Shown: one piece after another, positions 51,480 through 63,180 of the stretch
Layout of the letters: each line of letters opens with the position of its first letter
Position numbering within the stretch: the stretch's first letter is position 1
Assembly (NCBI GenBank): GCA_037178625.1
Contig: CM074127.1
Location: 4,278,001-4,342,000, forward strand
Source of the DNA: Skeletonema tropicum
Taxonomy: Eukaryota > Bacillariophyta > Thalassiosirophyceae > Thalassiosirales > Thalassiosiraceae
Direction of reading: 5' to 3'
DNA: 64,000 nucleotides
The notes under the pieces: generated by a model
Database searches by the model: none
Told to the model about the DNA's origin: nothing
Seen by the model: only the letters and a program-made list of their open reading frames with translations
Made by a program: the position numbers and the translations under genes

Positions 51480-53812
51480 ATGATGACACCCATAACACCT
51501 ACTACAGCATTCATCGGCTGCTTCGCCATGTTACAATTATTAGCATCACCGTCAATATCTTTTCACCTACCATCGCCAAGTCGACAGAATAACCATGTGC
51601 ACATAATGTATTCAACAACATCAGGAACAAATTGGAAACAAATGACTGTACCAGAACTAAAATCTCAACTGAAGGAATGGAAACTACCCGTATCAGGAAG
51701 AAAAGCTGAACTTATTGAGCGTTTGGAAGAGCACGAACTTAATTTACAACCAGCAGACAGTCCACAGCCAAATAAGAACAAGAAGAGATCAATAGCTTTT
51801 CCTCCGCCCAAGGATGATACTGAGGTGCAAGTAATGGAGAAAGAAGTGCAGGAGACAGTTCGAATGCTGGAGGGGTTAAAACTGGGAGGCTCATCCAAGG
51901 ACGATGCACGTGATTCACAACAAGTTCCATCTAAGCCAGAAGAACAGCTTGACACAACAACAAAAGCAGCAGAAAAAACTGATGACAGAACTCAAGCAAT
52001 CACTGCATGAATCGCTGAAGGAGCCACAGCAAAAATCAAATCAAAAAGTATCTGAAAGTGAATCGGAGAAGATGCAACACTACGTAGAGCAGTTGCGTCT
52101 TAAGCCCGCGAACGCCTTGAAAGAGGAATTATCAAATCTTCGACTTACCTACCAAGGGGAGGAAACCAGATTTAGTTGATCGATTAGCAAAATACTTATG
52201 TTGCGCAAGATGAAGGTGCTACTGATGACGATGACGATATTGATGAAAGGTGAAGTGCAAATGCCAGACGTTGTGGCTCCATCATCGACAATATTAGATT
52301 TAGATAGGCCAATGTCGTTTGCAGGAATCTCCCGTGTGTCCACAGCTGCCACTAATGCGCTCCGTCAAGCCTTCTCTGATCCAGTACCAACACCTATTCA
52401 GAAAGTAGCTGTACCAAAGCTATTTTATGCACAGCAATCTGCATTACTCCATGCTCCCACAGGCAGCGGGAAAACGCTTACTTACTTACTCCCCATCACC
52501 GAGACCCTATGGAAAGAAGTCGAAGATGCAAACAAAGATGGTGATATTGATCCCGATGCAATGGAGAATGGAGTAGCACTTGTCTTACTTCCCACACGTG
52601 AATTGGCAGCTCAAGTAGCAGGTATTGCTAGCGTGTTGGCCCCAAAAGGAATGGTTAAGCTTGTTACACGTCCTTCCAATTTGATGTCTCTTTGGAAGGC
52701 TGAAGCTGATCGAGGAGAAGAATACGAGTACTATGCAAGTCAAGGTACCGATGAAGAGCCAAGCACCAACAGTGGAAGGACATACAAACCGAGGATATTG
52801 GTAGGCAGTGCCAAATCTATTTCCTTAAGTCTATTCGGAGATAAAAAGATGCCAGCACCCCCTACCAGCAAGCCAGAGGGAAAGAGCTTACTTAGCAATA
52901 CACGGTGGTTGGTGATGGATGAGGTAGATCGCCTATTGAATGTAAAGAAATCTCGTACAGACAAATCATTCAAAAGGCACGAGAAACCTGCCGCCATGCT
53001 CTCCGCTGCTATCGCCAGACTTACAAAAGGCCGTGTACAAGTGATTGCTGCAAGTGCAACTGTTGGCAGACCTATCCGAAGGGAGCTATCTCGAGTACTG
53101 GGACTTCACAGTTCGGAATGCCCAGAGACACTTCGTGGCGAGGAAGACACAGCAAACTTGAAGAAAAAGGTAGATAACGATGAAACACATATTGGCAGAG
53201 CAGTGAAGATTCCAGATGGAGTGAAAAACTACGTGCTCCCAGTTGATGGCTCCACTACTGGCTCTCTTTTGACTTCAGCTGCGTTTGCTGCGAAAACCAT
53301 TCTCTCTCCACCCCAACAAGGCATGCCGAGTAGAAAGGTTCTTTTGGTTCTGACTCGTGGAAGCGACATCAAAGTGCATAATGCGCTGGGGGCAATGAGA
53401 CATTTTGGAATCAATCCCGAAGCCACAATCTTTGCTGGACGCATTGGAAGTGGATGGGTCAGATAGGTTGATGGAAGCTCATCGCAAAGTTTCGGGAGTT
53501 GCAGGCTTGGGTGGATCGAAAGAGAAGAAGAACACCAATCTAGACGGTGACGATGGATACTTTTTGATAACTCACGAAGATAACGTGAGAGGTCTTCATC
53601 TTGACGGCCTTGATGCAGTCATTGTGGTAGGTAGACCTGGTGGTCCTGACGAGTACACTCATATTGCTGGGCGCACAGGACGTGCTGGCAGAGAAGGAAG
53701 CGTGTTGAACATCGTAAGTTATGAACAAGCTGCTGCGTTAGCGTCGTGGACGAAGATGTTGAGTGTTGACTTCCTCCCAGTTGATGAACGTGAACTAAAG
53801 AGCATTGTCTAA
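51480..53812 (+). CDS. Plastid-type SAP-domain DEVD-box RNA helicase, frame-broken
   Basis: ATG at 51480. A hydrophobic leader ends SPSISFHLPS, an ASAF-like site. A SAP motif (TVPELKSQLKEWKLPVSGRKAELIERLEEH) lies near residues 57-86 and a second SAP-like one (LRLKPANALKEEL...DLVDRLAKY) about 160 later. The helicase core has DPVPTPIQ (Q motif), APTGSGKT (I), PTRELAAQV (Ia), VMDEVDRL (II, DEVD rather than DEAD), SAT (III), GLHLDGLDAVI (V) and HIAGRTGRAG (VI). At least five one-base breaks occur (about 52,000; the G4 run at 52156-52159; 52,196; 52,247; 53,421). Likely work: RNA remodelling in the plastid. Confidence 0.78.
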
Positions 53813-54102
53813 GTGAAAGAAGTTAGATGAAACCAAACTGCTGCCATCATTCATCTTCTTCTCTCTAGTACTCATCCCGTATGCCAAAGCTATTTCACCG
53901 GGACCGACCAACCACCAACCACAACCCAGCCGAACAAAGTAGCCCCCAAAGAAAAGAAAACGCCCCGCCGCTGATTCATTCATTCTCATCTTCTCGTTTG
54001 TCCATGACGAAGCGCGGCAGCAGGCAGCGCAACGGCAACAGGCACTCCAAAAAACACTGGGCTTGGTGATCGATATCCCTAATCTAATCAAGAACGAGTA
54101 CC
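53813..54102. other. Spacer before SDHAF2
   Basis: About 290 bp. A 62-codon frame (53884-54069, ending SKKHWAW) lies here but has no recognised feature, and I do not call it. Confidence 0.35.
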
Positions 54103-54701
54103 ATGCAACGACTGTGTCGATTTGCGCTCAGGACCAATGGGCTTCGTAGTAGTAATGCCGTTGCGTTGCCGCGTCAACAAGCAAGAGCTTACCTCGGAGG
54201 AGCAGGCGACATGAAATCTCGCAGAGATGAAGCCGACGAAGTAGCAAAGAGAGAACAAGAATTATGGGATCGGGCACAACCAAGATATGAAGAGATCATG
54301 GAACGGACACCTGCGTCTTCCTACCGCAGAAAATGACTGCAAATGATTCTACCGGAATGAGTGAGGAGGAAAGGAACTTAGCCGTCCGCAAGAAGAGACT
54401 TGTTTATCGCTCCAAGCAGCGTGGGTGGCTCGAGGTGGATTTGCTTTTGGGCACATGGGCAGCTGAAAATGTTTCAAACCTTTCATTGGCAGAGCTTGAT
54501 GAGTTTGAGAAATTTGTTAATCTGGAGACGATTGATATATACAATATTTTGACGTTGCGAACCGATGTGCCGGAAGATATGCGCACTGCTGAAGGAGATG
54601 GATTGGTCGAACGCATTGCTCAATGGGCGAAAGAAAGTCCTTTGGGAAAAGCCGACAAGGATAAATATGTAGAGGTGAAGACGAAGAACAATCTCATTTA
54701 G
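54103..54701 (+). CDS. SDHAF2: Succinate dehydrogenase assembly factor 2 (SDH5), one frame break
   Basis: ATG at 54103 starts a basic, hydroxylated mitochondrial presequence (MQRLCRFALRTNGLRSSNAV). After about 75 codons the frame ends in TGA. One base away it continues as NLAVRKKRLVYRSKQRGWLEVD, LLLGTWA and a C-terminal NILTLRTDVPEDM, the DUF339/SDHAF2 signature. The break sits on the A4 run at 54330-54333, and one more A restores a continuous protein of about 199 residues. SDHAF2 is a mitochondrial matrix factor needed to flavinate the SDHA subunit of complex II. The alternative is an internal start at 54333, which would leave it without the presequence. Confidence 0.88.
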
Positions 54702-54834
54702 GTGTGTAGATCTAGAGTGGTATAGTGAAGCACAGCACTGATGAAGTGTATCAGCATTTATGTCAAGCAATCAGTAGATCAAAACAGTGTATTATCAGTA
54801 CGGGGAACCAAACTTCTTCTTCTTCCCCTTCTTT

Positions 54835-56120
54835 CTACTTAGCATCATCTCTCTTGACTTGTTTCACTTTTCCACTTCCAATTTTATGACTGCTGGGCAT
54901 CGACGGAGCGGGAGAAGATCCAGACAAATCCCATTCACATAATCTTGCATCCTCCCCTCCTGTCACGAGTCTTTGCCCACCTATACCGTTGTCCTACCCA
55001 ACAGAAGTCACGTATGCATCCTCGGTGACCACCTTTGAGATGACGCAGCGGGGTTATTTGATCCGCATCCATACGGAATAGATATCCATCACCTTCTGAA
55101 TTGCCAGCAATTAAGTGCAATGCTTTCGAATTGGATGGTGATTGTTGAGCCTCTTGATCACAGTTAGCGTTCGACCATGTGCAACCAACCAAATATTCGA
55201 CAGAGCTACCACCATCAACACTGAGTCCACTTTTACCCACTGCATCACTCAACAATCCTCTCAAACCGATTCCTCCAACATCGCTCACTTTCTGTGCAGA
55301 GTCCCAATGCCAAACACTCATTGTTTCATTTCCAGTCAATGCACAAATCCCTTCATTGTTGGGCCCAAAGAATGCAATATTTCTTAGAGGTGCTCCTAAT
55401 GTTCAGCGTAGATAAAAGAGCCGCATCTTCAGATGGCTGAGAGGGATCATATACAGAAAGCAGTCCATCTTCCGATGCCGTCGCCAAAACCATCTTTGTT
55501 TGTCCAGATGCATTTGAAACAGACTGAAACTTCACTTGTGTCACCTCTTCAGTATGAGCATCAACATAACTTCCCATCAATGCACCAGTTGGGTTTGTTC
55601 CACTGCTATATCTTAAATCAAGGAAAGATACCCGAGCTTTGCTTGTTCCTACTGCAGCAAGAGTTCCACCATATCCTAGTGACACACATAATGCTTGTTC
55701 ATTTGGCAACTCCATCTGAGTAGTGATTGCACTTGATGATGAGTTTGTTCTCAGATCGAATACTTTGACTGTTCCATCTTGACTTGCACTGATCAATAGA
55801 GGAGGATGATTGCTAATTTGATTTGCATTCCCTTCCAGGCCATATTCGCAAGGAAAGAACGAAACTTGTGATATCGGACCGTCATGTGCCTTTTCTATTC
55901 GTCGTATAACCTGTCCTGATTTCGAATCGTAATTGACTATGGATTTGTTGCTCAAAGCGGATGCTACGCAAGTATTAGATGCAGCTGATGCATCATGCGA
56001 TGACGATGCTATCGAAAGTATGTACTCGCCAGAATCATATTCAAACCCTGACTGCTGGTGCTGTGGCGCTGCTGCTGAGAAAGAGGTGACTGCTGCACGG
56101 TAAGGTTGGACTGCCTTCAT
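54835..56120 (-). CDS. WD-repeat protein, WDR89-like, two frame breaks
   Basis: ATG at 56120, though the frame is open further upstream. WD-type blades are visible: DGPISQVSFFP, ISASQDGTVKVFDLRT, ALCVSLGYGG...AAVGT, AHTEEVTQVKF and ATASEDGLLSVYD. Across a break at about 55,398 comes NIAFFGPNNEGICALTGNETMSVWHWD, and later HRGCIRDFCW. Across a second break near 54,994 comes LVTGGEDARLCEWDLSG and a Lys-rich tail ending at 54835. This order, with GGED..LC.W near the end, fits WDR89. Molecular role is poorly known; WD propellers are protein scaffolds. About 427 residues if joined. Confidence 0.75.
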
Positions 56121-56517
56121 GATACAATAGAGATGACAACTTGATGCGCCAAAGCCAAGAATTATGGCAAAGGAGGCAGGATGAAATAATAATGAAGGTG
56201 AAGTGAAGGCAAGGGTGATGATGATGATGATGAGGCGGCGCCTGTCCATCATTTCACCTACAGTTGTCCACCGTAGGCCCGCGGGTGTGTCCGATCGTCG
56301 GGGCGGGCAACTACGGTGGACGGGCAACTTCGGAACACGTTATCTGTTAGTGTCCGGACTTCCAGTGTCCGGATGTTCCAGCGGGCAACTACTGTGGACG
56401 GGCAAGTACCCCCAAGGCAGGCAACTACGGTGTACACACTGTTTTCTCCATCTTCCATCTTTCTCCACAAAATCATAGCTATAAGCGAATTAGATCCGGA
56501 CAGACGTGAAATTTGGT
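56121..56517. other. Spacer with short direct and inverted repeats
   Basis: It holds an ATG trinucleotide microsatellite (56216-56233) and copies of GCGGGCAACTAC.GTGGACGGGCAA at 56303 and 56381, a shorter one at 56416, and an inverted copy near 56260-56285. Otherwise no gene. Confidence 0.6.
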
Positions 56518-56525
56518 GTTTCGAG

Positions 56526-57153
56526 TAGCGTAATGGAATTTCACCCTTTTTGGAGGGGGTTGAAAATTGCAGGGTGAAATTTCAGAAATTTCAGAAATTT
56601 CAAGGGATTAAATTTCACTCAGCTCATCCTGAGATAGTCGTAATACTTTGCACTCTGCAGTCAACGCACCACTCTCTCAAGAGAGATTGTCAGCAAGCTT
56701 CTTTTCAAGCATCTTCTTTGCATCCATGATATGACGGAGGTTTTCCTTCCCTCTAAGAAGTGCAACACCAGTTGGATCCTTCATCCTATTCCTCTCCTTC
56801 ACAAGAATGGTGTTCTTCAGAGGTTTGGCCCTACGCTCCAATCCATCGATCCGACAGTTCCCATAGACATTAGAGGCTTAGCAACCAATCGATAGAAGTC
56901 AGATGATCCTGCATAACATTCAAACCACGTGATGCGACCAGAAATAGCACCAGTTGATTCCACATCGTTTGGTGATTGGTGAATGAATGGGTCTTAGGTT
57001 ATTTTTTTGCTACGTGTTGGTCCAGTACTATTCGTTCGCGCCAGAATTTTTGTGAAGTTTCATTGTTGGCCAAAATTGGTGCAACTTTCACCCTGTAAAT
57101 TTCATGAAAGTTGCAGTTGTGAAATTTCACCCTTTTGAAATTCCATTACCCTA
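56526..57153. mobile_element. hAT-like DNA transposon remnant (628 bp) with 8-bp target duplication
   Basis: The ends are inverted repeats: TAGCGTAATGGAATTTCA at the left and TAGGGTAATGGAATTTCA (reverse strand) at the right, 17 of 18 bases equal. Both flanks carry GTTTCGAG (56518-56525 and 57154-57161), an 8-bp target site duplication as made by hAT elements, and both termini fit the hAT YARNG consensus. A degraded transposase end lies inside on the minus strand. It is therefore an internally deleted element. It lies in the WDR89 upstream region. Confidence 0.85.
56677..56940 (-). pseudogene. Degenerate 3' end of a hAT-type transposase
   Basis: Minus-strand sense reads WFECYAGSSDFYRLVAKPLM, then after one frame change RIDGLERRAKPLKNTILVKE and RNRMKDP, GVALLRGKENLRHI, ending NLS and a stop at 56677. 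The K..NR(L/M)...NLR pattern resembles the C-terminal dimerisation region of hAT transposases. No N-terminal part is present inside the inverted repeats. Confidence 0.55.
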
Positions 57154-57161
57154 GTTTCGAG

Positions 57162-57743
57162 CACATTTTTGACCATGGCCGTCGCAGAGCCTACTAGCTT
57201 TGGCCAAAATCTCAAATCTGCCACAAGTGCTTTTATGGAGGAACAAGTGATAGAGTCGTATTCTTCTATATCTCAGGAGATGATCAATGCACGTTTGGGT
57301 TCCATATCTCAGATGTACTCCACAAAATTGGCATCTACATTATTTGCTAGTAAAATCGTCTAACTACTGGACAAAATTGTTAGAGAGAATTACTAGCAAA
57401 ATCTAAATGGGCGTATCTCTGCGAAAAAAATAAATATTTGCGTGGTTCCTTGATTGGACTCACTCGTATGATCATCACCAAAAAGGTTGTACCATTGGTT
57501 TGGTACGAATATCGCTGTTTGTGATTTTGGCCTCCGTAGCAAAAGTCATTTTTATCATGGTTGTTTTGTGAGTGAAACACCAAAATTCCTACTTGGGGGC
57601 CTACGTAGGAATTGTACCAGGAAAAAATCATCTAAATCGCTTATTGCATTGATGTGCGATAGACGATAGATTACATATTATCTGCTCATATAACGCGGTG
57701 CCTCTGACTTCCCTGCATCAATACTGAGCAATTAACCGGAGCC
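57162..57743. other. Spacer right of the transposon
   Basis: About 580 bp. An ATG at 57175 opens a 62-codon frame without recognised features. The promoter of the gene at 57744 must be here. No other element is clear. Confidence 0.35.
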
Positions 57744-59399
57744 ATGATACTGACGTTGGCATCATCCGTCACCAAGCGGATCAGTAAATCCATTGCACCG
57801 AATTTCCTGCGATGGAGCCTGCGCATGCATGAATCTGTGCCTGCATCATTCTCAATGCTGCCACTCGCGCAGAGACTCGTATCAATCGAAGTACAAGATG
57901 ATTACCAGGTGATATCTTCAAATTTAAAAGGGCACACTACTCATGATAGATCGATGCCGGGACAAATATCATCGGCGTGGGACAACTTCGTTGACAAAGC
58001 ATGGGATGTCTTCTTTGAAAGTCGACACCAAAAGCTAAGTGCAGATCAAAATCAGCAAACGAAACGAATAGATGATATAAATTCACAGAAGCAGAGTAAA
58101 CAACAGCAACATTCACGAAAAGAGATTAATGACAACAAGAATGCAGACCATACCGAGCTAGCAAACCAACGATTACAAATACTGGACCAATATGTTCGTC
58201 CTGCACTCCTTCCAACTGGATCTGAGCAGGATTTCGAGCAAAATATCTATGCAAATGAGCAGAATGATGGTCAGTATGACCACTTCGTCAAGTGGATTAG
58301 AGGTGAATATTTGATTGCCAAATATGGATTGGCAGTTCAGCAGGCAGTAAAGAAATATCCGTCATTGCGAGATGATGCTGCGGGTCTGAACAGTGTGGGT
58401 GAGACAAAAGGTATAGATGGAGATGAAGTAGAAGTTCCTTTAGACTTGATACTACCCAAAGTGGAAACAATCATTGACGCATTTGGTATGGAATTTTGGA
58501 GTAGAACAAAAGTACCTGTTTCATCTTGGGTTGATGACGATGCCAACGCCATTGATTCACATGACAATCTTTCCATCAAGAATATAATTCACAACAAATT
58601 ACATGGGCAAATTTCTTACTCAGGTCCATTGAATGCTTACTTCGAGATGAGACGACGAGAAGACTCTTATGAATTGTGGAATTACAACTACATCTTCGGA
58701 CTTGCTCAGTATCTTTTGGATCGAATAAAAGATATGGACAGTATTGAATCAGCGCCCGTGAAAACTACTATTCTTGATGCAGGTGCTGGAGACGGCAGAT
58801 TGATTTACTTCTTACGCCGAGCAATGCACGAGATTAGAGCATCGAATTCATCACCAGCATCTGCGAACATTAGCTTGCGCCGAAAGAATGGAAAGTCAAA
58901 CAGATCTACAAAAGCAAAGACGAAAGCAAAGTCGCAGACATTCCTTATGCCTACATTAATTGCAACTGATGATGGTAGCTGGGAGGCTCCTATGTACAGT
59001 AGCAAACACATCGAAGTTGAAAAATTGTCAGCTGTCGAAGCAGTTGCCAAGTATGCTCCTGCTTCTCCAGAACAAAGACTAGAAGGAGAATCGTCCCGTC
59101 TCATTGTACTGTGTAGTTGGATGCCACCAGGTCATGATTGGACAGCCGACTTTCGAAAACCTCAATCGTCAATCCATGCACCTGGAGAAAGTGGTGTCGG
59201 GATAGTAGATGAATATATCCTCATCGGTGAATGCGATGACGGGTCATGTGGTCACAACTATCTTACATGGGGCAATCCAGATGCATACGAGAGTGAAGAT
59301 GGAAGTGAAACGTCTGTCCCTATTGCTCCATACGCTCAAGACGGTTACAAACGAATCGAGTTGGAAGATCTGTCGCTGCTACAAATATTCGAGATTTGA
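57744..59399 (+). CDS. Methyltransferase-like protein, organelle-type N-terminus
   Basis: 551 residues, one exon, from ATG at 57744. The first 40 residues are basic and Ser-rich (SVTKRISKSIAPNFLRWSLR), consistent with mitochondrial import. A Gln/Lys/Asn-rich stretch at about 90-135 is followed by conserved helices (YFEMRRREDSYELWNYNYIFG). Near 335 is ILDAGAGDGRLIYFLR, a SAM-binding motif I. The C-terminal part has LIVLCSWMPPGHDWTADFR and DEYILIGECDDGSCGHNYLTWGN, a block I associate with uncharacterised methyltransferase-like proteins of fungi and algae. Lys-rich insert at 377-400 separates motif I from the rest. Substrate unknown. Confidence 0.7.
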   Translation: MILTLASSVTKRISKSIAPNFLRWSLRMHESVPASFSMLPLAQRLVSIEVQDDYQVISSNLKGHTTHDRSMPGQISSAWDNFVDKAWDVFFESRHQKLSADQNQQTKRIDDINSQKQSKQQQHSRKEINDNKNADHTELANQRLQILDQYVRPALLPTGSEQDFEQNIYANEQNDGQYDHFVKWIRGEYLIAKYGLAVQQAVKKYPSLRDDAAGLNSVGETKGIDGDEVEVPLDLILPKVETIIDAFGMEFWSRTKVPVSSWVDDDANAIDSHDNLSIKNIIHNKLHGQISYSGPLNAYFEMRRREDSYELWNYNYIFGLAQYLLDRIKDMDSIESAPVKTTILDAGAGDGRLIYFLRRAMHEIRASNSSPASANISLRRKNGKSNRSTKAKTKAKSQTFLMPTLIATDDGSWEAPMYSSKHIEVEKLSAVEAVAKYAPASPEQRLEGESSRLIVLCSWMPPGHDWTADFRKPQSSIHAPGESGVGIVDEYILIGECDDGSCGHNYLTWGNPDAYESEDGSETSVPIAPYAQDGYKRIELEDLSLLQIFEI

Positions 59400-59509
59400 T
59401 TGCAAGAGATCTAGCGAGAGCAAGACTGTTAGTTTTCGACGAGGAGTATAAATGATATTCCTAATGACTAGATTATTACTAATAACAACAACAATCGAAG
59501 ATGCTCGTC

Positions 59510-62500
59510 TCAACTAGATTCGGCCTTGATCTTTAGATGATCGATCACTTCTGGTAAGAACTTCTTTGAATTCCGCCAAGGAACCCACTTTGATGGGGTC
59601 TTCAATGACCACGAAGGTACCGTTGCTGTAGCTTCTTTCTTATGACCTTCCCATTGCGGATCTTTCTTCCAATGTTTTGGGACGCGTTTCAATCCAATTG
59701 CATATATTTCCAAGTCACCGTTGCCGTCAATTTTGAACTTTAGAAAATTCTTGTAGTGCTCCATTCTCAACGACGAAAATCCTTCATCGTATTGGGATTT
59801 GAGTACTACCAAGCTTAATGCAAGCCACGAGCCAAATACGTTTCCAGCTATTGGTACCGCAAAAATTATGAAGTAGAGACCAATTGCCGACAGATACTTC
59901 AAAATCGTTAACCTATCAATCTGTTGATAGAGCATGAATTCATTTGACCAGGTGCACGGTGACCCACCTGCGCAGAGAACTTTGCACATTTCCAAATGTG
60001 TAGAGCCGATTGTTCCTGGCAAGTCAAACACTGCAAGTGCCGTCTTCAGTAGAGGAGCCTCACGATACAGCCAGCTAAAAGCGGATGACAATTGTTCGTA
60101 CAGTCGTTCATCAGTCCGACACGATTTTAGAATGTTTTGCGACGGTTGAAATAGAGTTGAATTGCCAACAATGTGAAAATCTTCTAGCACGTGACTGAAG
60201 TGAGCATTGTATTCATCAAAGATGGAAGAAGCTAGCCCAGTGCCTAGACTTTGACTATCCTCAGCCTGCGAAGCGACAATTCCTTCGTTCATGACAAACT
60301 CTGCCATGCATTCCACAAACAAGAGGACTAGCAAGGCTGATGATATGTGAGCGAGGGCATGGAGCACACTCCAACTTAGATGAACCCTCCATTTTAAGTT
60401 GCTTTTATCCGTGAACCCAAACGTCAAACCAAGGATAAAGATGGTAAAGAAGAGAGACACTCGACCTGATACAAATATCTTGCTCATGAGATTGAGTACT
60501 CGATTCAATGTCCATAACAACAAGCCACCGAGACTTTGAGAAGAATTGTTGTTGAGATAGTCATCGTATACTCCACAGAGTGGGAAGAAAGACGACGCCA
60601 TGCCAAAGTATGTGACTGCCCAGAGAATGTCGAATCGCCAGTTTCTCCATCTAAATCTGTAATGACACACGAGTGATGAGAGCATTTGAGTGAAGCAATG
60701 ACACGTACTAGCAATACACTGAGCACTGAATACTTACTGCCAGAGGTTCAACCAGCTGAGATTTTTCGACAACTGTTCACTAGGATAGGCACATTCACGA
60801 ACGTACTTGTCCTCGTCAACACTTATATGCTTTTGGAAACAGTGAGTCGGATGAGAGAAGGCCCCGCCACCACCTGCTACAATTAGCACGGGCTTGCCCA
60901 TTCCACTCTTTCTTTGTTTACTTGGAGAATTATTATTGCTGACTGGCATATGCCGAGTGTAGTGGTGAAGGTCACCAGCAATGCGTAGACGAACCGTTGC
61001 TACGGAAATGAGTCCTCACCAACTCTTTCAAGTTGTTCTCTCTTTTCAAAGCATTTTTATGATTTTCGTACTCGTTAATGACCCAATTGGGTACGTGAGT
61101 AACTATGATGGCATTGTGATGTGGCTGCATTTGTTTCGCCGCGTTCGCAAAGAAGGTAAACTGTTCTATATCAATGTCGTCATCCAACGCCAAATCAAAG
61201 CCCAAGACCCACCAATTTTTAGGAAGGCGAAGACAGAAGTATGAGGTTCTCTGCGGCATCAACCATCCGCCAAGCCAATCCCTCGAAAGGATATATCTGG
61301 TATACGTAGCAAGGCCGTCAAACCAATCGTGATTCCCCGGGATCAGAAATGTGCATGGGCCATCAGTAAGAGGTTAGTGGACTACCAGAATGCAACTTAT
61401 CGCATGACTTCCAACCCGTGTATTGGGAAGGCAGGCTTTTGTATAGAAATGTGCGACCTTCCTGAATGCTGGAGGGGGCTGTAAGGCATCCTCAAATGTT
61501 CTAAAGAAACGCTTTTCATAGTTCTGTCGTTGCAATAGTATGTTAGCGATTTCACACCACTGTCATTGGAAGAGTCAAATAAAAATGAAACAAACTTACA
61601 TAAGGAGTTGGATCAGGATAGGCGAGGTCTCCACCGATTACGAGAATTCGCCCTCTTGGGAGAGTCTGTACCATTCTACTTTTCGTCGTCTTCGATGATG
61701 TGTATACGTGAAGATTGGGCTGTGCTAGCATTCGCGCTACTTGATATGAACTATTGAATCCATCTCCACAATCAGACATGAAGTCAAACCAAAAGTTAGA
61801 GTCAGATGACGTGTCACAATCACTGAAATCGAAAAGTCCCTCGGGATTGGGCGGACTGCTATGGTGGCTTTGATTATTGCATTTAGATTCTTTCCCGATC
61901 AATGCAGATTGCATCTTCCTAGCGTCGAAACGCCCAAGGAATACATGAGCAGAAAGCAAAAGATCAAAACCAGTAGAGAACACGATTTGTGAGTACCAAG
62001 AAACCATTGGAAGCGTTCCCTGCGGTCTCTCTATCCTTTGGAATTTTTGTATCGTAGCAGATATTGATGGCCAGGCATCTCGATCATCGTGCTCATCATC
62101 ATCTTCATTGTCTAAACTATCACTACTGTTCGTAGGTTGAATTGAATTCGAGTCCATACTAGAACTGCTTTTGGATATCTCCAGCCCAAAGATATTGTCG
62201 AATTAGAGACTTTGAACTCTTTCGTGAGGGAGAGTATAACCTTTGTGATGCAGTCCATTGAACTCAGTTTATCAAATAGTAGAACAAATGACCAACGATA
62301 GATAGCGCCCAAAGCACCCAGATCGAGAACTCATCAGGCACAAGTATGCTCTTGCTCAATGCCACTGTTGTTGGAAGAAAAACCAAGCCATACGAGGGGC
62401 ATGAAAATTCCCTGACAAACAAAACTAGCTCCGTCAGCTCTCGATACTTTGAATGCTGTCAGCGATCTCGACCAGCAATGTGTGTAGAACGAGCATAGCA

Positions 62501-63180
62501 CGGCAGATAAAATCCACGAGCTTTTACAAACTCTGCGGAAAGGACGATGCCAGTGAACCAAAACCTGGCAGTTTCTTTGATGAATCAGGCGTTGTCGATG
62601 ACGATGTTACAAGTGCAGTTTGTATCATGCCTCTTTTCCACAGCAGCCAAACATAGTATGCACAACGAATAATGAATCTTCCTGCCAATAATGAGAAGAC
62701 ACTCATGAACCCCATCCAAAAGAACAGCGCTGCCGCTGTAATGACATTGTAGTGTGTAGATACATGCGGTATAATTGTAAGCGTTGTAACAGATGCCAAC
62801 CAAACGTATAAAACTGCTATGAAAGAAAAGTAAATGGATGATTCAGTTGCCTGCCGTGGCTCGCCCAGCGGATCGAAGAAAGGTGCTCCAAATGACTTGA
62901 ATGCCAACAGGAATTTGAACAAGACGGCCACTGATATCCATTTGACTCCTCCCTTTCTAGCCGAACGTTTATATGGTTGTGATTTTGGCTGTTGGTATTG
63001 ACTTTTCTCTGCCCGATTAGCAAATGAAAACGGTATCTTCTTCTTTTTGTTCTTTCTTGAGTTGACAGTGGGTGAATCTTCCAGCGTGGGGAATTGTTGT
63101 CCACCGCCATCAGCCGCCACGAGGCGCAGATCTACACTGCTGGTGATGGCGATCAGAATCACAAGCCCGGTTGCTTTCAT
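59510..63180 (-). CDS. Multi-pass calcineurin-like metallophosphoesterase, several exons, frame-broken
   Basis: ATG at 63180 starts a signal-like peptide; four to five hydrophobic helices follow, down to about 62,280. The phosphoesterase part reads SYQVARMLAQPNL, LVIGGDLAYPDPTPY, an intron (GTAAGT...CGACAG), NYEKRFFRTFEDALQPPPAF, LIPGNHDWFDGL, WLGGWLMPQRTSYF, DLALDDDID, VTHVPNW and IAGDLHHYTRH. The metal-binding GGD, GNHD, TH and GDLHH motifs are thus all there. A further intron (GTAAGT at about 60,735 to ACAG at about 60,667) leads to the C-terminal multi-helix part (59510-60666). Breaks occur at about 62,535, 62,340, 61,360-61,400 and 61,010. A plant family of similar layout exists. Substrate unknown. 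Confidence 0.75.

Noticed and set aside
53884..54069. Small gene ending SKKHWAW
   Set aside because: 62 codons with low-complexity composition. No recognised feature, and it sits in the SDHAF2 leader.
57175..57363. Small gene after the transposon
   Set aside because: About 60 codons in AT-rich sequence with no similarity I recognise.
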